From Mactra quadrangularis (Eukaryota; Mollusca; Bivalvia; Venerida; Mactridae): a stretch of DNA of 64,000 nt. Each line of letters opens with the position of its first letter. Positions within the stretch are counted from its first letter, which is position 1. Shown here piece by piece: positions 47,442 through 59,300 of the stretch. A program made the position numbers and the translations under genes. The notes beneath the pieces are model-generated. The model was not told the origin of the DNA and made no database searches. It was given only the letters and a program-made list of their open reading frames with translations. Location: positions 20,854,232-20,918,231 of the forward strand of contig CM046299.1 in assembly GCA_025267735.1 (NCBI GenBank), given 5' to 3'.

Positions 47442-47500
47442 CCAGCATGTTTCATTCTAATAGCCCGGCATTTTTCTTCCAAACTTATTCGTGTCATACT
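47442..47500 (-). other. Possible first exon with HTH-like sequence
   Basis: The minus strand reads MTRISLEEKCRAIRMKHAGS then SIRE followed by the donor-like GAG|GTAAAT. The spacing of Leu-Glu-Glu, Ile and Gly-Ser-Ser-Ile resembles the helix-turn-helix start of Tc1/IS630-type transposases. No downstream exon was found, so this may be a relic or chance. Confidence 0.2.
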
Positions 47501-48238
47501 TACGGCTTGTGAAAGTTTAGATGTTCTTTCTAATTGTAAATCGTTATATATACATGTCGGTATGTATAAAATAAATGTGTTAATGTAAACCATTTGGCTT
47601 ATACGAGTAAAAAGCACGAAATGCACGTGTATCTTGGAAGTTAAATATTTTAACAACTGTTGAAATTATCTGCAGGAGAAAAGTTGTTAAATGTACTATT
47701 ACTATCTTAGATTCCAGATTGCTAGTGTAACATAATGTTCCAAAATATGTTCGGAAGGAAAGGTCAGGAAATGGCTTGTACAGTCGTTTATTTTTCAAAA
47801 CTTTCCTGTTTCCGGTAAAAGATCTAAAATCCTGATGGACTGTATTACAATCTTTGAGGTGAACCTAAGTATATAAAAAAACGGGTGGATATATTATACT
47901 ATGTTCTATGACAACGTGCGATCTAGTGAATTGCATGCACGATAGATGCTAAACATCGATCTTTGCGTGACGTCGGTATGCACCATGTTCCATGGCAGTC
48001 TCATATTGTTCTGAGAAAGAAGGAAACTTGCTATTTGGTGTTTCCAGATCGTATTTGGTACAGTTTGTTTGTTCCGCAGTTGCGGCTCTCATAAGGCTAG
48101 ATTTAAGGTTTGATGGACCTCGACTAACTCTTTCTGTGACCATGTTTACACGGACCTATGTGTATCTGCACCGGGATGACTCACAGTTAAGGATCTTAAT
48201 CATTTTGGAGGCACAACCATACTGCATATCAAAAGTCA

Positions 48239-48508
48239 ATGAATACTGTAGCTGTCCGATCTGTGTTTGTTCAAATGAGTGATGTAGCGGGCTTGAAAAA
48301 AGGTCCTACATTATGGACGCGCACTCTAGCTAATGATGGGCTCATTATGGTTCGACAGACAGTGTTCTTTACTTTCAATGGGAAAATGCTAAATGCCGTA
48401 CTTCGTAGCGGAACTTATAGAGTAATGCCATTCGGAACACATCAGCGATCGTCAATTTACGGAATCACACGAGTGCATACGCTGGCGAAATGGGTCAAAG
48501 CTACTTAG
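48239..48508 (+). CDS. Unidentified 89-codon ORF in a GC-raised segment
   Basis: The ORF lies in DNA richer in G/C than the surroundings and reads like a mixed-composition protein (for example MSDVAGLKKGPTLWTRT and RSSIYGITRVHTLAKWVKAT at the end). I recognise no family. It has no clear promoter, splice sites or neighbours. It may be a transposon relic. Confidence 0.22.
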   Translation: MNTVAVRSVFVQMSDVAGLKKGPTLWTRTLANDGLIMVRQTVFFTFNGKMLNAVLRSGTYRVMPFGTHQRSSIYGITRVHTLAKWVKAT

Positions 48509-48939
48509 GTCTTTCATACTTCAATTATGTATGATGAAATATATGTTTTGTCGTTATTGGGGGTTAAACATAATTATCATATAATGGGAAAACAAGTGGA
48601 TATTATTATGCGCAGATAAGTAAAAAATGCTCGTTTTGGTAGATTGCAATGCAGCGTTTTCTTGAGTACTTGTTTTGTCGTACAAAACGTAATCGATTCC
48701 CCTTTGTTTTAAACAAACCCTGGATCCACACCCATAATATTTATCGGAAAGGAAAATTTTAAAAAATAACTTAATTGACCATAAGGCCTTTAATCTATGT
48801 TAAGATCAGAAGCGAAATCAAACAACGGACTTGATCACAATAGCGTCAAGAAAGACGCACTCTCATTGGTCGAGAGCGTGAGCGAAATTCAACTAGCTCG
48901 TGCGCTCCATAGATTCAAGTTTAGTTGACGATGGTGTGG

Positions 48940-49050
48940 TAGGCCTGTGAAAATCCCTGCAGGCAAAAATGGATGAATGGCCGATGTTTGTAATTCCGGA
49001 CAGGAAGTAACAAGGCCGCGCATGTCAGTTGTTTGGATATTTTGAAAGAG
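48940..49050 (+). ncRNA. Putative first exon of a spliced plus-strand transcript
   Basis: A segment with raised GC, containing GTGGTAGGCCTGTGAAAATC, ends in a good donor AAAGAG|GTAAGC at 49050/49051. The start is only approximate. It faces away from the annexin gene. It could be a 5'UTR exon of a gene that continues beyond the window, or a noncoding RNA. Confidence 0.3.
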
Positions 49051-49547
49051 GTAAGCCTAAATTTTTGAATTTGACATTTTGGATTGGAATTTATGTGTTT
49101 TAGAGGTTTGTAAACTTAATGAACATTATTTGTTACATGTGACGTGGAGAAGAACGTTCGTTTTAGCTATTGTTTGGATATTTTACCATCATTTATGCGT
49201 ATTTAGACGTCTGTGAGTGATTTTCATAAGTGTTTGTTCATTTGACCAAGGGCCATATATTAACTATGTATAAGATCAATGATTTGGCTTGGTTCATATC
49301 CGATTCATAAAAATGTAACGTACATTGAGAAGGGTTAAGAGTTTCCATAGAATATGATTGACACAATGTTTAAGATATTTCTCCTGGCACTGTAAATTTG
49401 ACCGGAGGCTTATTTACTGTAACACAATCTGTCTGTGTGCAAAATACGTATTTATCATTAATTTTATATTGTATATCGTTGGCAGTCATGCAATACAGGT
49501 CATTGATTCTGACACTATTTGTTTTTTGTTTATTTCATGTCTCACAG

Positions 49548-49679
49548 ACTTCATGATTGATACACATTACAATAGCTACACTGAATGTTGTCTACCAAAT
49601 ATGGAACTGGTGACTGGTCTTTCATCTATAGATCTATTGACTATCAAACAAAGAACCAATGAGCAGTACTCATAGCTTG
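49548..49679 (+). ncRNA. Putative internal exon of the plus-strand transcript
   Basis: A strong acceptor (TTTATTTCATGTCTCACAG) and a consensus donor CTTG|GTAAGT bound 132 bases. All three frames contain stops before the donor, so it is UTR or noncoding. Confidence 0.4.
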
Positions 49680-49830
49680 GTAAGTAAAATCTTTTAAATA
49701 CTCATTATTCAGAACAAGAGACATTTTCTCCATATTTTGATGTAATTTATTTGTTATTTATCTTCAATAACAACTGCTCATTTATCTTTGGTTGGTTTTG
49801 ATGTAAGATTTCATCATTAGTAGATTAATA

Positions 49831-49904
49831 TGGAAGTTGTGGTTATCTCCCTTCCCCTGGATATTCATGGAAGTTGTGATTATCTCCCTTCCCCTGGATA
49901 TTCA
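49831..49904. repeat. 37-bp tandem duplication with TTATCTCCCTTCCCC
   Basis: Two near-identical copies begin TGGAAGTTGTG(G/A)TTATC at 49831 and 49868. Confidence 0.85.
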
Positions 49905-50576
49905 TAATACATGCACTAAGTGGATTCAAACAATATGTATGGTTTTAAGACACCTTCCTGAAGCCCTTTTTAAAAAATTTGGATTTACCATTATTAGTTT
50001 TTGCTACTGTATACAGTTCAATGATATTGACATAATGATGAGCTGCATGTAAGCATATTATAGGCTTGATTGCTTCAAAGACCCCTATATAAACACTATG
50101 TATGTAGGGTCCATGATTGTTTTATTAATTTATGTATGGACAATGTCCATATGCAGTGGTAATGAATTACAAACATTGAACTTAATTCATCGTCTATTTT
50201 TGGCTTTGTCAATTTATCACAAAGATTGGAACTCTTAATTGAATAATGATTATACCTCAATGAGAACTATATTGTTTTATTTATAAAATTAGTTTCCTAT
50301 ACAGTAATGAGTTCATTGATACAGTGATTAAGAGTAAAAATTTTAGTTTTTTATGCATCTTCCATGAATTTGAATTCCCCTTGTGGTCTTTTTTGCTGAA
50401 CATTTTTTTACCAGCATTATACAATTTTCTTAAAGAACCAGAATGATATTTTTGTCGTATGAATAGAAGTCATTCAAGAGTATTAATTGGTGAATTCATT
50501 TTGTTTGACTAAAATATTCACTTGATTTTAACTTATTCAAGCAAGAATTTTTTTTCTGGAAATTCTGATTCATTTT

Positions 50577-51178
50577 ATTGAACTGTCAGTGGGGCATACA
50601 TTAACCTTGCTTATTTAAAGACTGACTTTAGTATTTCTGTACTCACAATTGATACATAGGCAGATCTAATGGGGAGGAATATGAGAGTATTGTTTTAAGT
50701 GTAAACCATTTTTAAGTAGCATTAAACAACTTTACTCAAGCTCAATACCCTTGCCTTTTTGTTTAACATAGGTGTATTGGTTACATAGTTTTTATTAATG
50801 ATATAAAATCTTTAATATAAGTAGAACTACATTATTTCATGACATTTAATTTTAACTTTTCCTATTCAACTTGAGATTTTAATTTCATTTTTTAGAGGCT
50901 GACAAGTTTGTCTTGTTTTGTCAAGATTGTTTAAGCCTTTGCCTTTTTAAACATGATATGCTCCTTTTATGTTTGCCTGCCCCCAATAATTGAGATAAAA
51001 TGTATTTATGTATGGTAAAAGGGTGGTTCAAAAGTTTTGGACCCCTCCCCTGAAAAGAATCCCCAAACTGCCCCTGTGATAGAAATAGTAATCAATATAC
51101 AACAATGTACAGGGAATTTTAAACAAATAATCGAGTATTTAATTTGACAGGGTGAATGTATGGGACAGTGACAGTTGA
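50577..51178. mobile_element. Palindromic MITE (CATACATTAAC family) interrupted by copy C
   Basis: The left arm GAACTGTCAGTGGGGCATAC and the right arm ending GGGACAGTGACAGTTGA match the family at 3119-3217 and 17987-18167. The element is longer because another transposon (50655-51076) lies inside. Confidence 0.65.
50655..51076. mobile_element. CATAGGC..CCCCTG element, copy C, 5-bp TSD, nested
   Basis: It begins CATAGGCAGATCTAATGGGG and ends CAAACTGCCCCTG. TGATA flanks both sides exactly (50650-50654, 51077-51081). It is the third member of the family of 45400 and 45852. Confidence 0.78.
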
Positions 51179-51519
51179 TTAAATTTTACAAAGGAGTTAA
51201 ACAAAAGGAGCTGAATTTATTGAACTTTCAACTCTAAAAAAGGTGGACAAGGCTAAAGTCACCTACAGATTAACTGATTATGGTCTTTGGAATGATTTCA
51301 TGCTAGATGCAAAAATGCCTGCCTGGGCATTGAACCCATGACCCTTTCACTTTTATGCTAACAATTGAGCTTGACAGGCAGTTAATGTAAATAATGGATA
51401 TGTTTGATATGATGTGGAAACTATGTATTCTTTGTGATTCAGTTCCAACTGGGTGTTTTATAAATACTTTATACTCTGTTTCCATGATATCTGTTATATA
51501 AAATATTTTATAATTACAG

Positions 51520-51601
51520 GTACTGATACAGTTGTATGTATGTTTGATTGTCCAACATGATGTCACATTGTCAAGTTAGGGAGATTCATTTTCCATTACA
51601 T
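51520..51601 (+). ncRNA. Putative internal exon of the plus-strand transcript
   Basis: Acceptor TTTTATAATTACAG and donor TTACAT|GTGAGT bound 82 bases with no convincing coding frame. Confidence 0.35.
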
Positions 51602-52632
51602 GTGAGTTTACTATGTCTTTATTTATTTAATCATCAGTATCTTACAATGCTTACTGAATTTTATTTGATTGTGTATTGACCTTTTAAAGTCAAGAATCCA
51701 ACCCAAGATAACTGGATCTGAAATTGTGCACGCTATGTTTTGGCCACTGCCACAGCTTTAGTTAGATTTTTGCCGTGACTAATAGCATGTACACTCTGTT
51801 TTTGATTTATATTTTTTTGCATTGAAACCTTGACCAATTACTTGTGGAAGATTTTATCAATAAGGAATTGTGACCTTGTAATCAGCCTTTGAACAATATT
51901 GGTTTTCATCTCAATCAAAACTGATCTTTTTTCCATGAGCAAGAAATATTTTTATAACATTGTAGTGGGGCTCAAAAAAGTAATTTGCATGATGATGATA
52001 TAACTAGGGCTGAAATGATTCAATTAAAATTGATTGCAATTTTTTTTTTACCAATAGAAGTTAGTTTTTAAGCTCAAATGAATGTACATTTTTGTATTAC
52101 TGTTCATTTGGAATAAAATATACAATTATATGAATTGAATAAAAAAATCAAATCGAAAGAAAACAAATTGAATCTACTTTCCTGGCAACGAATTATGCAG
52201 CTCTTATTTATTACAACAATGATTCGGTTTAAATACATTGACAAATTATAGCAAGTATAACATAGGCCCAATGATAGCAGTTCTGACATTGAATTATGAC
52301 ATTTTAGACTAGAACATCTGTTTGGCATTTGCTTTAAAACCTGTTAAAAACTGTATGAATATGAAAGGCCATGGCCCAATGTCTCTGATGTTGGACTGAT
52401 TAAACACTGGTCTAAAATAAAATCTGAAACCTACCTTGTTGCTTTCTTGAGCAAGAAACATTATCATTATCGTTCTAGCTCAATACTGGGGCACCAGGAA
52501 GCAGATTTGTAAAGGATTTAACTAACTTGTAAGAGCTTGTTTCTCGATCGAGCTTAAATGAATAAGTAAAAAACTTATTTTACAATGTATATGTACATAT
52601 TTATAATATTGTTTTATTTTTATGTTTTGTAG

Positions 52633-53290
52633 GATGTTAACCAGTTGATGTTGTTCCTGTCACATATATGAACATATACAGATGAAGAAGACAGTGAATG
52701 ATTGAGGCTACAGCACTCTTGATGAAAAATGAAGAGAAGATAAAAGCTAAGTTTATTTATTTCCTTTCATGTGCTGAAAAATTTTGTAAGCTGGCCCTCG
52801 AAAGTGACCAATAATTTGAGAGAACTGGTACTTCCATCTGTCTGATTATGTATTGCAACATAAACTTAAGTATACAGTGGGCCTTTTCAAATAATATCTT
52901 ACTATCCAGGAGTTATCTAGAGTCATATCAGGCAAATTTGTTGTAAAATTTTATACATTCATTATTTAGAAGTAGCGAACATTTGATTAAGTACTGTCTA
53001 ATTTGGACTAAACATAATTTTTACAGTAAGATATTATGTGAAAAAAGCCACAGTTATCATTCTGGTACTTTTTCATGGTAAGAAAAACAGTAGACATTAA
53101 AATTACTGTCATTTCTCATTATCTCAACTGTTATGATTTAGAATGCTCTCGTGAATAATCTTGACTGATTTGGTGGTCTTTAACTTGTATAACATTTATT
53201 TCTTTCGTAACATGCATCCAGCTTCACGTCTTAATTCGGATTATATCTTTGTAAATTTCGGAATGCTTCTGACAAAATAAAATATAGACT
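52633..53290 (+). ncRNA. Putative last exon of the plus-strand transcript
   Basis: An acceptor TTTTATGTTTTGTAG starts a stop-rich stretch. A possible AATAAA occurs near 53278. With no good donor, it would be a terminal exon. The four-exon model is speculative. Confidence 0.25.
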
Positions 53291-54126
53291 TTTCTTTATT
53301 TTCCCTATTTTTATGGACCCAGCTTAGTTGAGATAGTGAGAAATGACAGTAATTATTTCTACTGCACCCAATACCATCCCAAACCAACGACATCATGGTC
53401 CATTTTATGTAAAAAGGTACCGGTATCTTCGTGATTTTTGTTAGAAATTGTGATTTTTATTGTTTAAATAAGTTTTTTTGGACTTTTATTTGATTGTAAT
53501 TTTGATTCTGAAAAGTTTTGGTGATTGTCTGGAATTTGCATCAAGGTACCTTTTCATGTAAAATGGCTCATATAGTGTTATTAGTTTGGGTCCATGCTGG
53601 AAACCACTTCAGCTAATTATTATCTCGACAAGAACATTATTCTAGAATTCTAAACCTTATCTTTTGACTTACTTTTTTCATTAAATTTGTGTGTTTATGA
53701 TTATGCTTTCAAAATCTCAAGGGTGTAAGATTTTGATTCAAGGGAGATTATTCAGTATGTCATTATACTGTATAGAATAATTACATACTTAATTACCTCC
53801 CTTTGATTTTTTTTGCAATTCACTTCGTTTTCATTTTCGTTCAAAATTTAAATTGATTTTTTTTTCTATTTCATGCAATTTATTTGGCTGAATCATTGAT
53901 TTCTATTTAATTTTTATGATTTTACTATTCCAAATTCTAAATTATTAGGTTTAATTTTTCTATATTTTTTCAATAACTTGTTTCAGGAATTATTAGTTAA
54001 TGTACATGTAATACTACAAGAAAGTTGCACGACAGGTTTTTGCAATAATAAGGCATAACATATGTAAACCTTTTTTAATTGTAATTTTTTTCTAGAATAA
54101 TGTTCTTGTTGAGATGTCAAAATAGA

Positions 54127-54614
54127 TTATACATGATAATGAGCAAGTCTGAACTTCCTAAGTCTTGGATTGCGGGATAGATTATGAGGATGCAAGGTTT
54201 GTGGAACCTGGATGTACTGACAGTTGGGCTGGAACCCAAGCCCTGCAGTACCGTTGATGTCACTGGGTTGCTGGGTGGAGTGTCGTCTGATCAGAGGGTC
54301 CCATATGTGATTTTCATGTATCTTGTGTGCTGGCAAATCCCTGAGATCTAAACAGTGTTGGTGGGATTTGGTTACCAACTTCTTTGGAGGGTGATTATTT
54401 AGGGCGGGAGGGTTGTACTGTGTGGGAAGGGGGATGTTATGAGGGGGTGGGGAAGAAGTAGGGTTTTTCGAAATTTTCTGAGACCGGTTGGTGGTGTTTC
54501 CATGATATATACTATCAGAAATGTGTAATGTTGTACAGTGCTTGTAAAGTATAGTTGGTCCGTATTGAACTGGCATTCCTTTTTTGATCCATTCATTTAT
54601 TGAATTTCTGTTCA
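54127..54614 (-). CDS. Unidentified minus-strand ORF, possible terminal exon
   Basis: The frame is open for 162 codons and is preceded by an acceptor-like TTTTGAACAG at about 54605. The product is rich in Pro, Asn and His, with stretches such as HNIPLPTQYNPPALNNHPPK, RRHSTQQPSDINGTAGLG and RNPRLRKFRLAHYHV at the end. The DNA is richer in G/C than its surroundings. No domain is recognised and no upstream exon was found. It could be a transposon-derived or noncoding ORF. Confidence 0.35.
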
Positions 54615-54650
54615 AAATTGTTACAAGTGTGTTTATCTTGTTTGTTTTTG

Positions 54651-54862
54651 CTCAACTGTCAAAACATGAATAACTTGGCAGTAAATTTGTTTGATAAATT
54701 TATGCCATGTCTCGCAATATTCCGATAGTGTGTTTTGGATCAGGTATCTACTTGTGCTGTGACAGAAGTTTTTCAGCCTAGGTATTTCTGTTATGCAGAG
54801 GATAGGAGTACCATTACTACACCTTAATTCACGGTGAAATTTATCATGCTTTGACAGTTGAG
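54651..54862. mobile_element. MITE with CTCAACTGTCAAA ends
   Basis: CTCAACTGTCAAAACATGA and the inverted TCATGCTTTGACAGTTGAG are the ends of a 212-bp element. The minus-strand ORF across it is a by-product. Confidence 0.6.
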
Positions 54863-54972
54863 AATAAAAAACGGACAATACCCTTCTATTAATATATGTA
54901 CAACATTTACACCCTTACATAGTGTGGGTTGTTTAAGTTTGATATTTAGAATTAGTTATACATCAGCCCTGC

Positions 54973-55291
54973 ATTCAGTTACCGCGAACGTTACAAAACG
55001 TTCCGTAACGATACATTGGGAACTCCTCGGCCATTCGCTGCGATTATTATCGCGGACATATTTAGATGCTATTTTGAAACTACCGGTGTTAAAGTAAACA
55101 AATATATGATCGTTTAGGCGTTGAGTGATGTTTCGTTTTTAGTCCGCAAATTTTGAAACATCACTCATTGCCTTAACAATCTCATATTTGTGTATTAGAT
55201 TAGGTTATTCGCAGCGAATGGCCGAGGAGTTTCGAATGTATTGTTATGTAACCTTCTGTAACGTTTTGGGTAATTGAACACGCTACTGAAT
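54973..55291. mobile_element. Inverted-repeat element with about 80-bp arms
   Basis: The left arm carries GTTACAAAACGTTCCGTAAC and CTCCTCGGCCATTCGCTGCG. The right arm carries CGCAGCGAATGGCCGAGGAG and GTAACGTTTTG in inverted order. A second small dyad, GAGTGATGTTTC / GAAACATCACTC, lies in the centre. A related fragment (GAATGGTCGAGGTGTTCCGA) occurs at about 43813. Confidence 0.72.
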
Positions 55292-56618
55292 TTGCCTTAA
55301 ATGCCAGTTCAATACTATATTTACCTATAGTGACTGTATGAGGGAAGATTCAAAATTATCTTGCTGATGGTCAGGCTATTCATAGAATATTACTTACTTG
55401 AATTACTCAAGAGAAAAGAAAACCTTTTCGCATTATGAATTTAGTATCATTATGATGAAACTTTGTTACTTTCTATATGTGATACCCATCTTTGTGCGTT
55501 TGTTCTCTCAAATCGTTTTTGCCAATGTTTGGTTGGTCTGAACATTTTGACTGTAAACTAAACATTGACTTAAGTTGCTGCACAATATGAAACTTGACCA
55601 TTTTGTTCTGATATGTGTAAATCTTAGATAACGGTAAAGGGTTTGGGTCTAATCATGGTACGACTCACAGGAGGCTAGCACAGTTCAAATCAACCTAATA
55701 TACTATAATGTATAGTGTCTTAGGTGAATTGAGGCTGTGTCAGCATCCTGTGGTATCACAGATTATTTGAATATGTTTGCAACAGACTCCATTTCATCCT
55801 CTGAATAACTTTTCATGTACATGGAATTTATAAGATTCTTTATATAGATATCTTATGAGCTTCAGATACATATAAAATTATCACAGCTGTGTTTTATGAT
55901 AAGCTTGAAGCATTGTCTTTATCCATTTACTTTTTTTCTTAAAGTGTTAATACATTTTTTGTTAAGAGTCAAAGTTAGACAGTTTTGAATCATCCCTCAG
56001 ACAGATTATATATGAGGGGCGTTTAAAGTCAAGGCATTAAACCTCTATGGGGAAAATCATGTTCGTAAAAACTTCTTGTTTCAAGATAGAACATTTATTT
56101 AGCCAAGGTCTTGGGTTTCGATCACTGCTTTGACCATTGGTCTTAATTAGGCAGAGGTCAATGGTTTGGATAGGAGAGTATCTCTAAGTACAAATGTCTT
56201 ATTGCCATATGGTCATTGTTTTTTGGTTTAATATAGACCATTATATATATATCAAGTGATAGATGACTGCCACAGTTCCAAATCATAAACACAGTATATA
56301 TTGTATCTAGTGTTTTTGATTTGTAACTGTGCTGGTTGTCTATGTTAACTGATTGGTTTAATTATTGCTCGTGTAGGATACAATGAGACATTGTTTACAT
56401 AAAATATTGTGTACATTTGTCTCAAGTTATCCTAAACAAGCCATACAATGTTCTTTTCTTTTGGAATGCTGGAAATGAACGAGTGTGGTGCATCTCATTG
56501 TGATTATACTTAACTTGATAATATATTGATGTGAAATGTAGATTGTCTTATCTGGATACATAAAATCCTTTACCTGTATTGTGAAGTTTTGATAATTTTC
56601 AATCACTTAGGAGATCTA

Positions 56619-56650
56619 CAGTGCCCAACTAAAGTTTTGAGACATTTTCA
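56619..56650. mobile_element. Tc1-like terminal repeat, single end
   Basis: TA then CAGTGCCCAACTAAAGTTTT GAGACA resembles Tc1-type ends and the fragment at 36102. No opposite end was located. Confidence 0.45.
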
Positions 56651-56940
56651 CATAGTAGGGGTACTACTAGCTTTTTCAAAAATTTGATAACTTGTTATTA
56701 CTTATTGTAATAAAATGTGTTGATTAATTGAAATATAGTCAAAATTCATTCAGCCTATAATGACATTATCAAATTCTATTACCAAGTAAGAACATTTTCT
56801 TACCTAATTTTTGGTTTATAGCAATCCCGATTGTTGAAGTCTGGGGTCAACTTCGTACAGTAGTACTTCGTACATCATTGCCATTGTACAACTTAAATAA
56901 AATTTTGTAGTCATTCACCTGGTAATATAAAGAGATCTGC

Positions 56941-57025
56941 GCCCTGTAAGGTCCCGGGCATGAGGAAAAGGGCCACTGTCTCCCCCTTGCATGTCGTAAG
57001 AGGCGACTAAATGGGGGTTGCATGA
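56941..57025 (+). repeat. CCCGGGCATGAG module, copy 1
   Basis: It contains CCCGGGCATGAGGAAAAGGG, CTCCCCCTTGCATGTCGTAA and GGCGACTAAATGGGGG. The module recurs at 59215-59300 directly after the 60-bp array. Confidence 0.75.
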
Positions 57026-57854
57026 CAATGTCATATACAGCTAGCTAATTTAGAATTTCACCTCACTAAGTGATATGGGGTGTTTAGATTGAGTATAACA
57101 TCTTATGAATGAATGAACAATGTAAAGTAGACCATGTACCATTATTATTTTGTAATAACTGTATATTTTCAATATTTGCTGCATATAATATCGTTAGCAG
57201 TTAACACCCAATTCAAGATAGATAAGTCTTATCAGTTAACACCAATTAATATCTGAATGATCTCCCTTTATATACTAATGTGACTTTAAAGATTTGATAA
57301 GATATTTTCATTGGCGTTTCCTTCAGAGTCCTTTTTGGCTTCACATAGTCTCATAAGTTTGAGTTATTTTAGAATGTATTGTCTTGCCATTACAGTATTG
57401 AAATTGGAACATGATTTTGTTGACAAAATTTTAGTGTGTGTAAATCATTTACTCTCATTACCATTGAACTTATATTTTAAATTGACAAATGATTTTGTCT
57501 TGTTGTCAAGTTAGAATATAACTTCTTACCATTAATAGGTATGATTTACATATAATGAAATTTAAGCAATTAATTCATGTTCTTAGTTCATAAAGTCTGT
57601 ACCCTTGAATTTAGATTCTAAAATGACGCTTCTAATTAGGCTGTTTATACCATCAGCTATTGAAGGCTTTGATCTTTTTGATACATTTCCTTACTTTATT
57701 AATTAGTTTTGTGGTTCAAATTCTAGGATTTTTAAAGAACTTTACAGGTCTTTTGACTATTGTCCATCAGCATGTAAACTAGAGTAAGAGGATAATCCAG
57801 TTAATACAAGAGAATATGAACTCTAATAGCTAGCTGTATATGAGTTGCTGCAAG

Positions 57855-59214
57855 TATATGTATTGTGTCTCCTGACAGTCTGGTCCATATGTCTACTGTT
57901 AGGCTTAGCCTATCTCTGTATATGTATTGTGTCTCCTGACATAGTCTGGTCCATACGTCTACTGTTAGGCTTAGCCTATCTCTGTATATGTATTGTGTCT
58001 CCTGACATAGTCTGGTCCATATGTCTTCTGTTAGGCTTAGCTTATCTCTGTGTTGTGTCTCCTGACATAGTCTGGTCCATATGTCTTCTGTTAGGCTTAG
58101 CTTATCTCTGTATTGTGTCTCCTGACATAGTCTGGTCCATATGTCTACTGTTAGGCTTAGCCTATCTCTGTGTTGTGTCTCCTGACATAGTCTGGTCCAT
58201 ATGTCTACTGTTAGGCTTAGCTTATCTCTGTGTTGTGTCTCCTGACATAGTCTGGTCCATATGTCTTCTGTTAGGCTTAGCCTATCTCTGTGTTGTGTCT
58301 CCTGACACAGTCTGGTCCATACGTCTACTGTTAGGCTTAGCTTATCTCTGTGCTGTGTCTCCTGACATAGTCTGGTCCATACATCTACTGTTAGGCTTAG
58401 CCTATCTCTGTGTTGTGTCTCCTGACATAGTCTGGTCCATATGTCTACTGTTAGGCTTAGCCTATCTCTGTGCTGTGCCTTATGACACATTCTGGTCCAT
58501 ACGTCTACTGTTAGGCTTAGCCTATCTCTGTGTTGTGTCTCCTAACATAGTCTGGTCCATACGTCTACTGTTAGGCTTAGCCTATCTCTGTGTTGTGTCT
58601 CCTGACACAGTCTGGTCCATACGTCTACTGTTAGGCTTAGCCTATCTCTGTATATGTATTGTGTCTCCTGACATAGTCTGGTCCATACGTCTACTGTTAG
58701 GCTTAGCCTATCTCTGTATATGTATTGTGTCTCCTGACATAGTCTGGTCCATACGTCTACTGTTAGGCTTAGCCTATCTCTGTGTTGTGTCTCCTGACAT
58801 AGTCTGGTCCATATGTCTACTGTTAGGCTTAGCCTATCTCTGTATATGTATTGTGTCTCCTGACATAGTCTGGTCCATACGTCTACTGTTAGGCTTAGCC
58901 TATCTCTGTGTTGTGTCTCCTGACATAGTCTGGTCCATACGTCTACTGTTAGGCTTAGCCTATCTCTGTATATGTATTGTGTCTCCTGACATAGTCTGGT
59001 ACATACATCTACTGTTAGGCTTAGCCTATCTCTGTGTTGTGTCTCCTGACATAGTCTGGTACATACATCTACTGTTAGGCTTAGCCTATCTCTGTCTTGT
59101 GTCTCCTGACATAGTCTGGTACATACATCTACTGTTAGGCTTAGCCTATCTCTGTGTTGTGTCTCCTGACACAGTCTGGTGCTGTTGTCTTTTGTTAGGC
59201 TAAGCCTATCTCTG
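57855..59214. repeat. 60/66-bp satellite-like array, about 22 units
   Basis: The unit is TTGTGTCTCCTGACATAGTC, TGGTCCATATGTCTACTGTT, AGGCTTAGCCTATCTCTGTG (60 bp). Some units carry an extra ATATGT to make 66. Both lengths are multiples of 3, so very long repetitive ORFs run on both strands. These are not supported as genes, as they have no upstream exon and are open in opposite strands at once. Confidence 0.92.
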
Positions 59215-59300
59215 AGCCCTGTGTTATCCCCGGGCATGAGAATAGGGCATCTGTCTCCCCTTGCATGTTGTAAAAGGCTAACTAAATGGGGGATGCATGT
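59215..59300 (+). repeat. CCCGGGCATGAG module, copy 2
   Basis: It contains CCCCGGGCATGAGAATAGGG, CTCCCCTTGCATGTTGTAAA and ACTAAATGGGGG. It continues without a gap from the last 60-bp unit, which suggests the array grew from sequence normally adjacent to this module. Confidence 0.75.

Noticed and set aside
54633..54878. 81-codon minus-strand ORF
   Set aside because: It spans a MITE with CTCAACTGTCAAA ends; no independent support.
57845..59203. 452-codon plus-strand ORF and matching long minus-strand ORFs
   Set aside because: They arise from a 60/66-bp tandem repeat whose unit length is a multiple of three and which lacks stops in several frames. No splice, start or composition evidence supports a gene.
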